Below are positions 33,401 through 44,025 of a DNA stretch of 64,000 nucleotides, piece after piece; the first letter of the stretch is position 1, and every line of letters begins with the position of its first letter. The position numbers and the translations under genes are program-made. The stretch is taken from contig DRFJ01000047.1 of NCBI GenBank assembly GCA_011050615.1, positions 1-64,000 of the forward strand. Direction: 5' to 3'. This DNA is from Bacteroidota bacterium. Its GTDB lineage: Bacteria; Bacteroidota; Bacteroidia; Bacteroidales; VadinHA17. Under the pieces are notes generated by a model that ran no database searches, was not told where the DNA came from, and saw only the letters and a list, made by a program, of their open reading frames with translations.

Positions 33401-34915
33401 ATGTCTTTACAGGGAAGAGTACTGGCTGAAAATGCTTCAATGACAATTGACTACCTGCAATCCAGCTTCATGTTTTCCGACAGTATACGTTTTGATGATA
33501 ATAAATTGGTGTTTAAGAATATACAACTTCGTGACAACAGGGATAATAATGCCGTATTAGACGGCTATGTATCTCATAATAATTTCAAGGAATGGTTTGT
33601 TGATCTTCGTGTTAACGCCAATAATATAATGGTTTTTGATACAAGGCAAAAAGACAACAGTCTTTTTTATGGTACTGCTTATGCATCCGGGCTCATAACT
33701 ATTGGTGGTCCTGCAAACAACCTTGATTTTAATATTTCGGCCAGGACCGAAAGAAACACGAGGATGTTTATCCCACTTGGTGCAGGTGATGAAATCAGCG
33801 ATTATACCTTTATCAGTTTCAGGGAAGAGGGAGAGGAAACTGACAAGGATATCCCCATCAAACTGTCCTTGATAAAAAGCCCTGAGAAGAGCTCCATTTC
33901 ACTGAACTTTGAACTGGAAGTAACACCTGATGCTGAAGTACAGTTAGTTTTCGATTCGAAAATGGGTGATGTAATGAAAGCACGAGGTGCAGGGACCCTC
34001 CATATGACACTGGATAAAAAGGGTGATTTTTCAATCTTTGGTGATTATGTAATAGAAGATGGTGAATACCAGCTGACCCTTGGCAATATATTCAATAAAA
34101 GATTTACGGTTGAGGAAGGAGGAACAATATCCTGGAATGGTGATATTTTGAATGCCAGTGTGGATGCCAGAGCCATATACAAGTTAAAGGCTTCACTTGA
34201 AGATCTTTTCCAGGATGAGGCATATGCGGCACGCATACCTGTTGAATGCCATCTTAATATGAGCGGGCAGCTGGTCAATCCCATAATAGGATTCGATATT
34301 TACCTTCCAACTGCTGATGAATCGATGCGGACCGACCTCAGGGCCGCCATTGATTCAGAAGAAGAAATGAGCAGACAATTCCTGTATTTACTGGTAATGA
34401 ACAGTTTCTATCCTGATCCTGCCATTTCAGGAGTATCACTGAATACAACCAGTGCCGGTGCATCCGCGATGGGGGTAACAACCACCGAGATGTTGTCGAA
34501 CCAGCTCAGCAACTGGCTTTCACAGATAAGCAATGATTTTGACATAGGCTTTACCTACCGGCCGGGGAATGAAATAAGCACCCAGGAAGTTGAGGTGGCC
34601 CTTTCAACACAATTGTTGAATGACAGGGTAATTATTAACGGCAATTTTGACGTGGGTGGTGAAGCAGGAGGATCACAGACAAGCACCTCCACCAATGAAA
34701 TAACAGGCGACTTCGATGTAGAAGTTAAAATAACCGAAAAAATAAGATTTAAGGTTTTCAACAGGTCAAATGATAACCTGGTCTATGAAACTGCACCTTA
34801 CACCCAGGGTTTTGGACTTTTCTTCCGGCAGAGTTTTGACAGGTTTGGTGATCTCTTCAAAAAGAAAAAAAGTGATATGATACGAGAAGAAGACACAGAG
34901 ATTATTGAAGAATAG
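30449..34915 (+). CDS. TamB/DUF490-like translocation-and-assembly protein
   Basis: 1,488 aa; single N-terminal TM, beta-rich AsmA/TamB-type repeats, C-terminal 'VSTQLLNDRVIINGNFDVGG...FDVEVKITEKIRFKVFNRSND'. Confidence 0.85.
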   Translation: MGKIKKIYKIPLFTLLLLIIFIAIGFISLPSPSVQTWLFEKFSSRFSKHNEIELSAGRIRFTFFNKIEVSDLLLKDNTADTMLYAPKVKAGIRKIKPKQRLISLGKIEMDHPVIKLQPDTNNVLNLAYLMQLLAKKDTTKRDNNLLISQVNINNGKLSYRSGARPDTADMFDMHNFSLSEINLSLDNLSKYGKDLGFGISELSFMTEAGFELKSLFADVQIEEGKYRLINPTIRTANSFINSEVIALDIKEGDADFDFIRDANLQVSLQSSTVALSDLAYFVKPLKGMDKDIILSGNINGQVAEINGRDIILSYSDSTTLVCDFDLSGLPDIDNTFMFIRVGTFISTAHEIANFELPGIGKIDPGDEFRRLGAISFSGNFTGFLQDFVTYGTINTELGSVSTDILFRPDTSDTFYYKGTLQAESIRMGKILNREDLFGPLSARLEVDGISKSFKNFRAEIDATVNNLEFKDYTYTDIEISGLVTDKIWDGKVSSNTEDLKMDLLGRFDFTGDLPEVDFSLNLLNADLYRLNLDHSDSLSKLSMLLTANFTGKDIDSLNGDIRLLNSKLKRNGDEFDLFDCSISAFNIDSTSMGIDLRTDYIDADIRGKYDLATIIPDIKLAASSLFPSLINKPEEKYSGTNDFGYEIRFKNTDQINEFFQTGFMLAPGFKVQGWINPGNMISLAASGDYAIYTSSSMARPEINLLIEDTTMVFDINSDKLSLVNMLNLEELTFSSATNIDTFNINIDWDNSGNLENKGTLAARGIFSLPDSSNTRLDLWILPAEVIINNNPWLVNSSRLRIDSSAININRFMVSREDEYFLIDGKISESPSDSINISFNGLNLAGLNKLDRSQGQENSKQIEFLLEGLLNGRILLTDLYNKLMFETDILIQDFKLNEQEHGDVRILSEWDNTDKVAGISLTNNLDGNKTFKVDGDYDPAGKKLDLVAIVDKMPLDILNLFLKSFASDVKGLGSGCVEIKSDRGDMSLQGRVLAENASMTIDYLQSSFMFSDSIRFDDNKLVFKNIQLRDNRDNNAVLDGYVSHNNFKEWFVDLRVNANNIMVFDTRQKDNSLFYGTAYASGLITIGGPANNLDFNISARTERNTRMFIPLGAGDEISDYTFISFREEGEETDKDIPIKLSLIKSPEKSSISLNFELEVTPDAEVQLVFDSKMGDVMKARGAGTLHMTLDKKGDFSIFGDYVIEDGEYQLTLGNIFNKRFTVEEGGTISWNGDILNASVDARAIYKLKASLEDLFQDEAYAARIPVECHLNMSGQLVNPIIGFDIYLPTADESMRTDLRAAIDSEEEMSRQFLYLLVMNSFYPDPAISGVSLNTTSAGASAMGVTTTEMLSNQLSNWLSQISNDFDIGFTYRPGNEISTQEVEVALSTQLLNDRVIINGNFDVGGEAGGSQTSTSTNEITGDFDVEVKITEKIRFKVFNRSNDNLVYETAPYTQGFGLFFRQSFDRFGDLFKKKKSDMIREEDTEIIEE

Positions 34916-34986
34916 AAAAAAAATATATTTTTGTGCCTTAATAATTTTAAAACTCACTTTAATCACCTTACTAATACCTGGCAATT

Positions 34987-36459
34987 ATGTTCCTATTAAT
35001 GGTTGTTATTTTTATCCTGGGGTACACTGCGATAGCCCTGGAGCATCCCATAAAAGTTGAAAAAGCTGCTAGCGCCCTGCTGACAGGATCAATATTATGG
35101 GCACTTTATGCACTCTTCAGTGAACAAATCCTTTCACTCAACTTATCTCCTTCATGGACCGAGACACGAGAGCTGGCGCAGAGTTTTATAGAAAATATTA
35201 AACCCAAGATGGGTAATCTTGAGTTCGTAACCTCATCTTACCAGCACACTGTAGATATGGTCCAGCATCAACAGGAATTCGTAAAAAGTGAACTCGGGCA
35301 TCACCTTATTGAAATAGCAGAAATACTGTTCTTCCTGTTCGGGGCCATGACAATAGTAGAAACCATTGATCAGAGCCAGGGATTTAAGATAATCACTGAC
35401 AGGATTAAAACAACATCCAAAGTTAAACTCCTCTGGATTCTTGGTTTCCTTACATTCTTTATGTCAGCTGCCCTTGACAATCTGACAACCACTATAGTAA
35501 TGGTGGCACTTCTGAGAAAGTTGATTTCTGACAAAGGAACCAGGTGGTTCTTTGCGAGTATCATTGTTATTGCGGCAAATGCGGGGGGAGCCTGGTCCCC
35601 AATAGGTGATGTAACAACCATTATGCTCTGGATAGGAGGACAGGTTACAACAATTCCAATCATAACCAGGGTTATCTTACCCAGCCTGGTAAGTATGATC
35701 ATACCGTTAACTATCCTGTCATTCATGCTTAAAGGCAAAGTTACAAGGCCTGAGGCAGATGAATCGAGTCATGATTTCACGAGCCAGAAGGAAAGAACCT
35801 TTATACTTATACTGGGAATAGCATGTCTTATAAATGTACCGATATTCAAGAGTATCACACATCTCCCTCCCTATGTAGGAATGCTCCTTGGCCTTGGTAT
35901 TTTATGGCTGACCACCGAGATTATGCACAGGAACAAATCTGATGAAGCAAAGAAGAGACTATATATCTTCAACATACTTAAAAAGGTTGATACACCCACC
36001 ATCTTTTTCTTTCTGGGTATACTTATAGCCGTGGCATCACTGCAGTCTGCCGGTCAGCTGGCCGTGACGTCAAGATGGCTTGATGAAAACCTGGGCAGTA
36101 TTTATACCATTAACCTTGCAATTGGTGCCCTGTCGGCTATTGTTGACAATGTGCCACTGGTAGCCGGAGCCATGGGTATGTACCCCATTGCTAGCCCTGA
36201 GCTGCTGGAATTGTCTGCGAACCCGGAGTACCTTGCCAACTTCATGCAGGATGGCCTTTTCTGGGAATTTCTGGCCTACTGTGCCGGAACAGGCGGCAGC
36301 ATGCTTATAATAGGGTCAGCGGCAGGGGTGGCAGCCATGGGCCTAGAGAGAATCGACTTCATATGGTACATGAAAAAGATCAGCTGGCTGGCCGTAATAG
36401 GATATCTTTCAGGTGCAGGAACATACTGGTTACAGGTACAAATAATAGGTATGCACTGA
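34987..36459 (+). CDS. nhaD: Sodium:proton antiporter NhaD
   Basis: 490 aa; 'SAALDNLTTTIVMVALLRKL', 'NAGGAWSPIGDVTTIMLWIGGQ', 'SAIVDNVPLVAGAMGMY'. Confidence 0.93.
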   Translation: MFLLMVVIFILGYTAIALEHPIKVEKAASALLTGSILWALYALFSEQILSLNLSPSWTETRELAQSFIENIKPKMGNLEFVTSSYQHTVDMVQHQQEFVKSELGHHLIEIAEILFFLFGAMTIVETIDQSQGFKIITDRIKTTSKVKLLWILGFLTFFMSAALDNLTTTIVMVALLRKLISDKGTRWFFASIIVIAANAGGAWSPIGDVTTIMLWIGGQVTTIPIITRVILPSLVSMIIPLTILSFMLKGKVTRPEADESSHDFTSQKERTFILILGIACLINVPIFKSITHLPPYVGMLLGLGILWLTTEIMHRNKSDEAKKRLYIFNILKKVDTPTIFFFLGILIAVASLQSAGQLAVTSRWLDENLGSIYTINLAIGALSAIVDNVPLVAGAMGMYPIASPELLELSANPEYLANFMQDGLFWEFLAYCAGTGGSMLIIGSAAGVAAMGLERIDFIWYMKKISWLAVIGYLSGAGTYWLQVQIIGMH

Positions 36460-36481
36460 TAACTGTTAACAAAAAACAGGA

Positions 36482-36520
36482 AACGGGATATAATACAAAA
36501 CATTATATCTCGTTTTTTTT
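36482..36520 (+). terminator. Rho-independent terminator after nhaD
   Basis: AACGGGATATAAT-ACAAAAC-ATTATATCTCGTT followed by a T run; 13 paired positions including one G-T. Confidence 0.85.
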
Positions 36521-36647
36521 ATATCTTCGACTGGTTTAAAGAGTTACCGGCAAAAGAAGACATGGATAAGTAATTAATTAATTTATGGTGCAGGCCGGTG
36601 AGCCACACCCTTCATTAAATAGAAAACAATTAAATATTAATACCTAA

Positions 36648-37328
36648 ATGACACTATTAAACATTGCATTACAGGATTCGGACCTGATACTTGAAGAAGC
36701 AGAACAGGTAACACTCTCTTTTGGAGAACTTGTATTAAAAGGCGGATGGGTCATGGTACCCATCATTTTACTTTCACTTATTGCAATTTACATATTCGTT
36801 GAAAGGTTTTATGTGATTACCAGGGCAGGTCACGAGGACATGAATTTCATGAACAGGATAAAGGATTATATATATGACAGTAAAATCGATGCAGCGGCAG
36901 CCCTGTGCAAATCAAGCAAGTCGCCCGCCTCACGAATGGTTGAAAAGGGTATTACCCGGATTGGCCGCCCGCTCAATGATGTTAACACCGCAATTGAAAA
37001 TGTGGGTAAGCTGGAAGTGTACAAGCTTGAAAAGGGGCTGCCCACCCTGGCAACTATCGCGGGCGCAGCACCTATGATTGGATTTCTTGGTACGGTTATT
37101 GGTATGATTAAAGCGTTCTATGACATGTCAAATGCGGGTAATAATATTGATGTGTCACTGCTGAGTAACGGCATTTACACTGCTATGGTGACAACAGTTG
37201 CTGGCTTAATAGTTGGAATCCTGGCATATTTTGCCTATAATATACTGGTATCAAAGGTTGAGAAAGTGATCTTCAGGCTCGAAGCTACATCAACTGAGTT
37301 TATGGATATACTGAATGAACCGGCTTAA
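36648..37328 (+). CDS. MotA/TolQ/ExbB proton channel family protein
   Basis: 226 aa; 'LPTLATIAGAAPMIGFLGTVIGMIKAF' and 'GIYTAMVTTVAGLIVGILAYFAYN'. Confidence 0.93.
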   Translation: MTLLNIALQDSDLILEEAEQVTLSFGELVLKGGWVMVPIILLSLIAIYIFVERFYVITRAGHEDMNFMNRIKDYIYDSKIDAAAALCKSSKSPASRMVEKGITRIGRPLNDVNTAIENVGKLEVYKLEKGLPTLATIAGAAPMIGFLGTVIGMIKAFYDMSNAGNNIDVSLLSNGIYTAMVTTVAGLIVGILAYFAYNILVSKVEKVIFRLEATSTEFMDILNEPA

Positions 37329-37338
37329 CTGATTAATC

Positions 37339-37731
37339 ATGGCAATTACTTCAAGAAACAAAATAAATGCGCAGTTCAGTATGGCAGGGATGTCTGATAT
37401 TGTCTTCCTCCTTTTGATTTTTTTTATGATAACTTCAACCCTGATACATCCCACTGCACTGAAATTGCTGCTGCCACAAGGAAGCAGCCAGACTTCGGCA
37501 AAACCACTGACAACCATTTCCATAACAAGAGACCTGCAATACTACATAGAAGATCAGAATGTGGCTTTTGAGGATCTTGAAGCCGCATTGAGACAGAAGA
37601 TCGGGCAGAGTGAAGAAATGTATGTTTCACTGCATGCTGACAAGACCGTTCCCATTGAGCACGTGGTTAAAGTAATGAACATAGCTAAAAATAATCAATA
37701 TAAACTGATTCTTGCGACGAGTCCTAAATAA
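37339..37731 (+). CDS. ExbD/TolR family protein
   Basis: 130 aa; N-terminal TM 'MAGMSDIVFLLLIFFMITSTLI'. Confidence 0.92.
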   Translation: MAITSRNKINAQFSMAGMSDIVFLLLIFFMITSTLIHPTALKLLLPQGSSQTSAKPLTTISITRDLQYYIEDQNVAFEDLEAALRQKIGQSEEMYVSLHADKTVPIEHVVKVMNIAKNNQYKLILATSPK

Positions 37732-38629
37732 CGACTTGTATGACTTTCCGTCTGAAAAGAAGAAAGGCATAATTGGTACAGTAATATTTCATATAATACT
37801 GGCCGTTATACTTATTGTGACCGGTTTTCAACCACCCGAGCCACCACCCCGGGAAGAAGGTATCCTGATAAATTTCGGAACCGATGAAACCGGTTCAGGC
37901 TTACTTGAGCCGGCACCATCTTCAAGCCAGGAAGAAAGCAGCCAGGCTGAAGAAATACCTGCTGCGCCAGTTACTGAATCCCGGACAGAAGAAACTCAGA
38001 TGACACAGGATTTTGAGGAAGCGCCTGTTGTGGAGAAGAAGGTTGAGCAGCCTGACCCTGAAACTGAGAAACGCAGGCGGGAAGCCCTTGAAGCCGAAAG
38101 GACCCGTCAGCAGCAACTGGAAGAAGAACGCTTGAGAAAGGAAGCTGAAGAAGCTGAAAAAAGACGGCTTGAAGAAGAGCAACAACGCCGTACAGACATA
38201 ATGAACCGGACACGCGATGCACTCGAGAGGGCAAATGCAAGGGGTACAGACACAAATGCGAACGAAGGAATTGCAGGAGGCCGGGGTAACCAGGGTGTTG
38301 AAACCGGGGTTGCAGGTGCTGCCAATTACGGTGAAGGATCGGGAACAGGAGATAAAGGAGTATCCTTCGATCTTAGCGGCCGACAGGCCAGGTCGCTGCC
38401 CAAACCTAACTATGATATCCAGAGTGAGGGCATAGTTGTTGTTGAAGTGACGGTCGACCGTAACGGTAATGTAACCCAGGCGGTAGCCGGTGTTAAAGGA
38501 TCAACAACCCTGGAAGAATATTTCCTGAGGGTTGCCCGCGATGCCGCCATGGCTGCTAAATTCGACCGCAAACCGGATGCACCGGTCTTCCAGAAGGGAA
38601 AAATAACCTACCATTTTATCCTCAGGTAA
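37712..38629 (+). CDS. TonB-like energy-transducing protein
   Basis: 305 aa; N-terminal TM, E/R/Q-rich coil, C-terminal 'SEGIVVVEVTVDRNGNVTQAVAGVKGSTTLEEYFLRVARDAAMAAKF'. TTG start; start site uncertain. Confidence 0.88.
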   Translation: MRRVLNNDLYDFPSEKKKGIIGTVIFHIILAVILIVTGFQPPEPPPREEGILINFGTDETGSGLLEPAPSSSQEESSQAEEIPAAPVTESRTEETQMTQDFEEAPVVEKKVEQPDPETEKRRREALEAERTRQQQLEEERLRKEAEEAEKRRLEEEQQRRTDIMNRTRDALERANARGTDTNANEGIAGGRGNQGVETGVAGAANYGEGSGTGDKGVSFDLSGRQARSLPKPNYDIQSEGIVVVEVTVDRNGNVTQAVAGVKGSTTLEEYFLRVARDAAMAAKFDRKPDAPVFQKGKITYHFILR

Positions 38630-39386
38630 AAAGGTCGAAGCCCCCCAGAAGTTTTACTGCGGAAACAAATACTGCCAGTAGAAGTATTATCCTCACGAAT
38701 TTGGGACCCCAGCTCACAGCAGTGCGGACACCTATGAATGCTCCCAGCATATTTCCTATCGCAAGTATCAGGCCCACACGCAGGTTTACCTGCCCGTTAA
38801 TGAAAAATATTACCAGTGCAAAAGCTGTGTAGATCAAAATGATAAACACTTTAAGAGCATTGGCCTTAACAAGATCTGCTCCCACCCCCAGGACAAGACC
38901 CGCCAGAAGGAAAAAACCAACACCGGCCTGGATGAAACCTCCATAAACTCCTATAAGGAAAAAAATTACTATCCGCCAGAACCTGGGACTGCCATCTATA
39001 ATTCCGGCCTGTTCTATAATCCACCTGTCAGGTTTTATAAGGATTATAAAGAACATAAATATCAGTAAGCCTCCTATGAATAAGCTCAGTATATGTTCAT
39101 TAAAATTAACGGCTATCAATGCACCAACAAGAGAGCCGGCAGTGGCCGGTATTACCAGCCATAAGCCTTCCCTGTACTCAAACACTTTTCGCTTCTTGAA
39201 ACTACCTACGGCAACAATGTTCTGCAGAAAAATAGCCACCCGGTTTGTACCGTTAGCTATGGTTGCCGGCAGCCCGAGAAACATGAGCAATGGTAAGGTT
39301 AGGAGTGACCCGCTGCCAGCCATCGTATTGACAAAACCGGCAATAATACCAACCGCGATAATTGCCAGATAAGTATACCACTCCAT
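38622..39386 (-). CDS. TauE/SafE-family permease
   Basis: Multi-TM; 'AGFVNTMAGSGSLLTLPLLMFLGLPATIANGTNRVAIFLQN'. Start placed at the internal Met (MEWYTYL); the longer ORF starts at 39407. Confidence 0.88.
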   Translation of the reverse strand: MEWYTYLAIIAVGIIAGFVNTMAGSGSLLTLPLLMFLGLPATIANGTNRVAIFLQNIVAVGSFKKRKVFEYREGLWLVIPATAGSLVGALIAVNFNEHILSLFIGGLLIFMFFIILIKPDRWIIEQAGIIDGSPRFWRIVIFFLIGVYGGFIQAGVGFFLLAGLVLGVGADLVKANALKVFIILIYTAFALVIFFINGQVNLRVGLILAIGNMLGAFIGVRTAVSWGPKFVRIILLLAVFVSAVKLLGGFDLFT

Positions 39387-39393
39387 AAATATC

Positions 39394-39786
39394 TTAATGA
39401 TTGTCACCGCCCAGAATCTCAGCTATTGCCTTTTCCAGGTTTGAAATGAGTGAATTATCCTTTATTATATAATCGGTTATCCCTTTCCGGGCCATTTCCA
39501 GTACAACATCCCCCCTGTCCTGTCCCGATAACATCACAACAGGAATGCCAGGATTTATCTCCTTAATTTTATCGTAAATTTCCATCCCGTTTAAGACCTT
39601 AATCCCTGATTTGAAAAAATAATAATCGAGGATTATCATGTCAGGATTCCTGTCAAGGGCTTCAATGCACTCTTCACCATATTCAAACGGTTCAACTAGA
39701 TACTCTTCTGAATTGAACCGTTTAATAACCAACTGGTTGATGAATGGATCATCATCCACTATAAATAATAGTTTCCTTTTGCTCAT
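39394..39786 (-). CDS. Stand-alone response regulator receiver domain
   Basis: 130 aa; 'LLFIVDDDPFINQLVIKRF', 'DMIILDYYF', 'VVMLSGQD'. Confidence 0.88.
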   Translation of the reverse strand: MSKRKLLFIVDDDPFINQLVIKRFNSEEYLVEPFEYGEECIEALDRNPDMIILDYYFFKSGIKVLNGMEIYDKIKEINPGIPVVMLSGQDRGDVVLEMARKGITDYIIKDNSLISNLEKAIAEILGGDNH

Positions 39787-39874
39787 TAAACAGTCTGAGT
39801 TGGATCAGGTGTAAAGATATATAAAATGTTTAAAAAGAAAAGAAATATTGAAAACCCGGCCTTAAACTAAAGGA

Positions 39875-41155
39875 TTACCAGCTAAAAAGAGGATAAGGCT
39901 TCATCATTTCCTTTACTTTAGCCCCGACAGAGGAGATTACTTTTTCATCCTCAATGTTTGATATAACCTTATCAATAAGTTCCACGATGAGACCCATAGA
40001 ATCTTCCTTAAGTCCGCGTGTAGTAATGGCAGCGGTTCCCACGCGCAAACCTGATGTCTGGAAAGGTGACCTTGAGTCAAAAGGTACCATATTCTTATTT
40101 ACTGTAATATGGGCTTTAACAAGGGTATTTTCAACCTGTTTGCCAGTTATTTCAGGATATTTTGTTCTCAGGTCTATCAACATCGAATGATTATCAGTTC
40201 CACCTGATATTACCTTATAGCCCATATTGAGGAATGTATCGGCCATCACGGATGCATTTTTTTGAACCTGTGACTGGTACACTTTAAATTCAGGAATCAG
40301 CGCCTCTCCAAAAGCTACTGCCTTTGAGGCAATTACATGCTCAAGCGGACCTCCCTGAGTACCTGGGAAGACTGCGGAATCAATAAGGGACGACATTTTC
40401 CTTACTTCCCCTTTTTTGGTGGTTTTGCCCCAGGGATTATCAAAATCTTTACCTATCAGGATAAATCCTCCTCTTGGTCCCCTGAGCGTTTTATGTGTTG
40501 TTGAAGTTACAATATGAGCATACTTAACCGGGTTTTTCAACAAGCCTGCGGCTATCAGGCCTGCCGGGTGTGCCATATCAACCATGAATATTGCACCTAT
40601 ACTGTCTGCAATATTCCTGATTCTTTCATAATCCCACTCGCGTGAATAAGCCGAAGCTCCCCCGACAATCATTTTAGGCCTTTCTTTCAGAGCAAGCTCT
40701 TCCAGTTTATTATAATCGATAAGCCCGGTGTCTTCATCAACACCATAAGCTACCGGCCTGTAAAGAATACCCGATGCATTAACAGGCGAACCATGAGTAA
40801 GGTGCCCTCCATGAGCCAGGTCGAGTCCCATAAAAGTATCCCCAGGTTCCAGTACAGTCATAAAAACAGCCATATTGGCCTGAGCTCCCGCATGAGGTTG
40901 AACATTGGCAAATTCAGCATCATATAATTCCTTCAGGCGTTCAATTGCAATTGTCTCTGACTGATCAACTATTTCACAGCCTCCGTAATAACGCTTCCCG
41001 GGGTATCCTTCAGCATATTTATTGGTCATAACAGACCCCATGGCTTCAAGAACCTGATTACTCACAAAATTTTCTGATGCTATTAACTCAATGCCATCAA
41101 GTTGTCTTTGTCTTTCTTTTTCAATAAGATCAAATATTATAGTATCTCTTTTCAT
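39875..41155 (-). CDS. glyA: Serine hydroxymethyltransferase
   Basis: 426 aa; '[37 protein letters not shown]' and '[15 protein letters not shown]'. Confidence 0.97.
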   Translation of the reverse strand: MKRDTIIFDLIEKERQRQLDGIELIASENFVSNQVLEAMGSVMTNKYAEGYPGKRYYGGCEIVDQSETIAIERLKELYDAEFANVQPHAGAQANMAVFMTVLEPGDTFMGLDLAHGGHLTHGSPVNASGILYRPVAYGVDEDTGLIDYNKLEELALKERPKMIVGGASAYSREWDYERIRNIADSIGAIFMVDMAHPAGLIAAGLLKNPVKYAHIVTSTTHKTLRGPRGGFILIGKDFDNPWGKTTKKGEVRKMSSLIDSAVFPGTQGGPLEHVIASKAVAFGEALIPEFKVYQSQVQKNASVMADTFLNMGYKVISGGTDNHSMLIDLRTKYPEITGKQVENTLVKAHITVNKNMVPFDSRSPFQTSGLRVGTAAITTRGLKEDSMGLIVELIDKVISNIEDEKVISSVGAKVKEMMKPYPLFSW

Positions 41156-41314
41156 TTTTTTTTGTTAATTAATTTTATAATATCTATTTCATTAACTCTT
41201 CCAGTCGATTGCCTTAAACAAATATAAGGCTAATTTTACTATATTAGGCGGTGATTTACTTTTATATTGTAAATCCCGTTAACATCTTTAGTTCTAAACA
41301 TTTAATATTCAGCC

Positions 41315-42469
41315 ATGATTAACAAATCAAAAAAAACCGGGACTCTGAACATAATAATCACCACATCAATAATTGTTGTTTTGTTCACCCTTGCAGGCTG
41401 TAGAAATGAAAAAACCTGCATAAGTTATTATGAAATAAGCCAGGAAAAAATTAAACTCCCTGCAACAGAATTCAACCCGGAATATTATATCTGCTATAGG
41501 GCTGATAAGATAATCATTGATGGGGTACTTGACGATCTATCGTGGAGATCCGCGGAATGGACAAAGGACTTTGTGGATATTGAAGGCGAACTAAAAACCC
41601 CTCCACTTCACAGGACAAGGGTCAAAATGCTTTGGGATGATAACTTCCTGTATATAGCTGCAGAGCTTACAGAACCACATATCTGGGCAAGGCTGAGGCA
41701 AAGAGATACAGTGATATTCTATGATAATGATTTTGAAGTATTTATTGATCCGGATGGTGATACCCATGAATACCTGGAGTTTGAGATGAATGCATTTAAT
41801 ACCTTATGGGATCTTCTCCTGACAAAGCCATACCGCGACAATGGCAGGGTCGCTGATGCATGGGATATCAGTGGAATTCAAACAGCAGTCAGTATCCATG
41901 GCACAATAAATGATCCTTCCGACATAGATGATAAATGGGTGCTTGAGCTGGCTTTCCCGATGACTGTTCTTACTGAGTTCGGACCCGGACCCCTTGATGG
42001 CTCCCAGTGGAGAATCAATTTTTCCAGGGTTAACTGGCGTACCGTGATTGAAGAAGGCAGCTATGAAAAAGCAAGAGATCCGGAAACCGGAAGAAGCTAT
42101 CCTGAATACAACTGGGTATGGTCACAGCAGGGACTTATCAACATGCACTACCCTGAAAGATGGGGCTACCTCCAGTTTTCTGAAATAAAGGCGGGTGAAG
42201 GAATTGCTGAATTTATTGTAAACCCTGATGAAGACCTGAAATGGAGTCTAAGGACACTATATTATGCACAGAGAAATTATGCAGCAGAAAAGGGATTTTA
42301 TACCCAGAATATTGATGAACTCCGGGAGTACGGGTATGAAGGTGATGAATATGAGCCATGTATCCTGCTTAAACCATTTGGTTATGAAGCATATGTGCTT
42401 TCAGAAAATTCTCAATTACTCTGGACAATAGATAATTACGGGAAAGTCTGCAGTAATAAAACAAGGTAA
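41315..42469 (+). CDS. CBM9-like carbohydrate-binding family lipoprotein
   Basis: 384 aa; lipobox LAGC; 'CYRADKIIIDGVLDDLSWRSAEWTKDFVDIEG...RTRVKMLWDDNFLYIAAELTEPHIWA'. Confidence 0.8.
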   Translation: MINKSKKTGTLNIIITTSIIVVLFTLAGCRNEKTCISYYEISQEKIKLPATEFNPEYYICYRADKIIIDGVLDDLSWRSAEWTKDFVDIEGELKTPPLHRTRVKMLWDDNFLYIAAELTEPHIWARLRQRDTVIFYDNDFEVFIDPDGDTHEYLEFEMNAFNTLWDLLLTKPYRDNGRVADAWDISGIQTAVSIHGTINDPSDIDDKWVLELAFPMTVLTEFGPGPLDGSQWRINFSRVNWRTVIEEGSYEKARDPETGRSYPEYNWVWSQQGLINMHYPERWGYLQFSEIKAGEGIAEFIVNPDEDLKWSLRTLYYAQRNYAAEKGFYTQNIDELREYGYEGDEYEPCILLKPFGYEAYVLSENSQLLWTIDNYGKVCSNKTR

Positions 42470-42504
42470 TGGTCGATTGAAATCATGGACTTAAAACATA
42501 TAAC

Positions 42505-44025
42505 ATGCAACTTAATCCAAAGACAGTTATAATAATCGTTCTGGTAGCTTTATCCTCATGTATGCACAGGCCTGAAAATGAAGAAGGTCCCTATTATAAA
42601 AAATCAGTATCCTTTCCTCCCGGCCTGAGCCAGGAAGATAAAATAAAAATGGCTGCAAGAGTAGTCCCTGACAGTCAACAACTTGAATGGCAAAAACTTG
42701 AAATGACCGCCTTCATTCATTTCACAGTAAATACTTTCACAGGTCTTGAGTGGGGAACGGGAGAAGAGTCACCTGAATTATTCAACCCATCGGAATTCGA
42801 TGCAAGACAGTGGGCAAGGATAATTTCTGAAGCAGGCATGAAAATGATAATTCTGACATGTAAACATCATGACGGTTTTTGCCTCTGGCCTACAAAAACA
42901 ACTGATCATTCCGTAAAATACAGCAGATGGCGTTCAGGCAGAGGTGATGTTGTTAAAGAGGTTAAGCAAGCCTGTGATGAGTATGGACTCAAGTTTGGTA
43001 TTTACCTGTCGCCCTGGGACAGGAATGCTGAATCATATGGAGACTCACCTGCATATAATAATTTTTTCATGGAACAACTTAAAGAATTATTAACATGGTA
43101 TGGTAAAGTGGATGAGGTGTGGTTTGACGGAGCCAATGGTGAGGGACCAAACGGGAAGGTTCAGGTATATGACTGGGAATCCTATTACCGGCTTATTGAA
43201 AGGTACCAGCCCGGGGCTGTAACGGCCATAATGGGAGAAGACATAAGATGGGTAGGCACCGAAACGGGATATGGCAGGGAAACGGAGTGGAGCGTAACAG
43301 CCCTGGCACCTGGTGGTGGTATTGAAAGCAGGAACATAAATGAAAATCTCGGCCTGCAGTCCAGCTCTCCCGATCTGGGCTCGGGAAAAATTATTGAAAT
43401 GGCGGATAAACTTTTCTGGTATCCTGCAGAAGTAGATGTATCAATACGCCCGGGATGGTTTTACCATAAGGAGGAAGATGATAAGGTCAAATCACTTGAA
43501 AAATTGTTCGACATATATATTAATTCGGTTGGCAGAAACGCAGTTTTACTGCTAAATATTCCCCCCGATACCCGGGGACTGATTCATGAGAATGATGCCA
43601 TGAGGCTGAAAGAGCTTAAGACCTGCCTTGACATGACTTTTGAAGATAATATCGCCTTCAGGGCCTTTACCCGCCATCCCGGTGCCCGGAAAAGTGTTGA
43701 CGGTAAGGATGGCACATATACCAGTATTGATGAATTTCCGGCTGAAATTGAATATAAATTTCCTTTTACCAGGGAATTTAATCTCTTCATGATCAAAGAA
43801 AACATAGCAAAAGGTCAGAGAATAGAAGAATTCAGGATAGAAGCCCTGGTAAACGAAGATTGGGTTGAACTGGGATCTTCGACAACGGTAGGATATAAGA
43901 AGCTACTCACCTTCCCAAATACAACAAGTGACAGGATAAGACTTACAATCAAGCAATCAAGAGATAAGGCCATGATTACTGAAATAGGTCTGTTTTTAAC
44001 ACCTGACAGTATAAGTGCAGATTGA
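42505..44025 (+). CDS. Alpha-L-fucosidase (GH29)
   Basis: 506 aa; lipobox LSSC; 'WQKLEMTAFIHFTVNTFTGLEWGTG', 'ILTCKHHDGFCLWPTKTTDHSV', 'VDEVWFDGANGEG'. Confidence 0.92.
   Translation: MQLNPKTVIIIVLVALSSCMHRPENEEGPYYKKSVSFPPGLSQEDKIKMAARVVPDSQQLEWQKLEMTAFIHFTVNTFTGLEWGTGEESPELFNPSEFDARQWARIISEAGMKMIILTCKHHDGFCLWPTKTTDHSVKYSRWRSGRGDVVKEVKQACDEYGLKFGIYLSPWDRNAESYGDSPAYNNFFMEQLKELLTWYGKVDEVWFDGANGEGPNGKVQVYDWESYYRLIERYQPGAVTAIMGEDIRWVGTETGYGRETEWSVTALAPGGGIESRNINENLGLQSSSPDLGSGKIIEMADKLFWYPAEVDVSIRPGWFYHKEEDDKVKSLEKLFDIYINSVGRNAVLLLNIPPDTRGLIHENDAMRLKELKTCLDMTFEDNIAFRAFTRHPGARKSVDGKDGTYTSIDEFPAEIEYKFPFTREFNLFMIKENIAKGQRIEEFRIEALVNEDWVELGSSTTVGYKKLLTFPNTTSDRIRLTIKQSRDKAMITEIGLFLTPDSISAD

Noticed and set aside
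36648-38629. ExbB-ExbD-TonB genes considered as a specialised secretion, motility or defence system
   Set aside because: Domain content is that of an ordinary TonB energy-transduction module.
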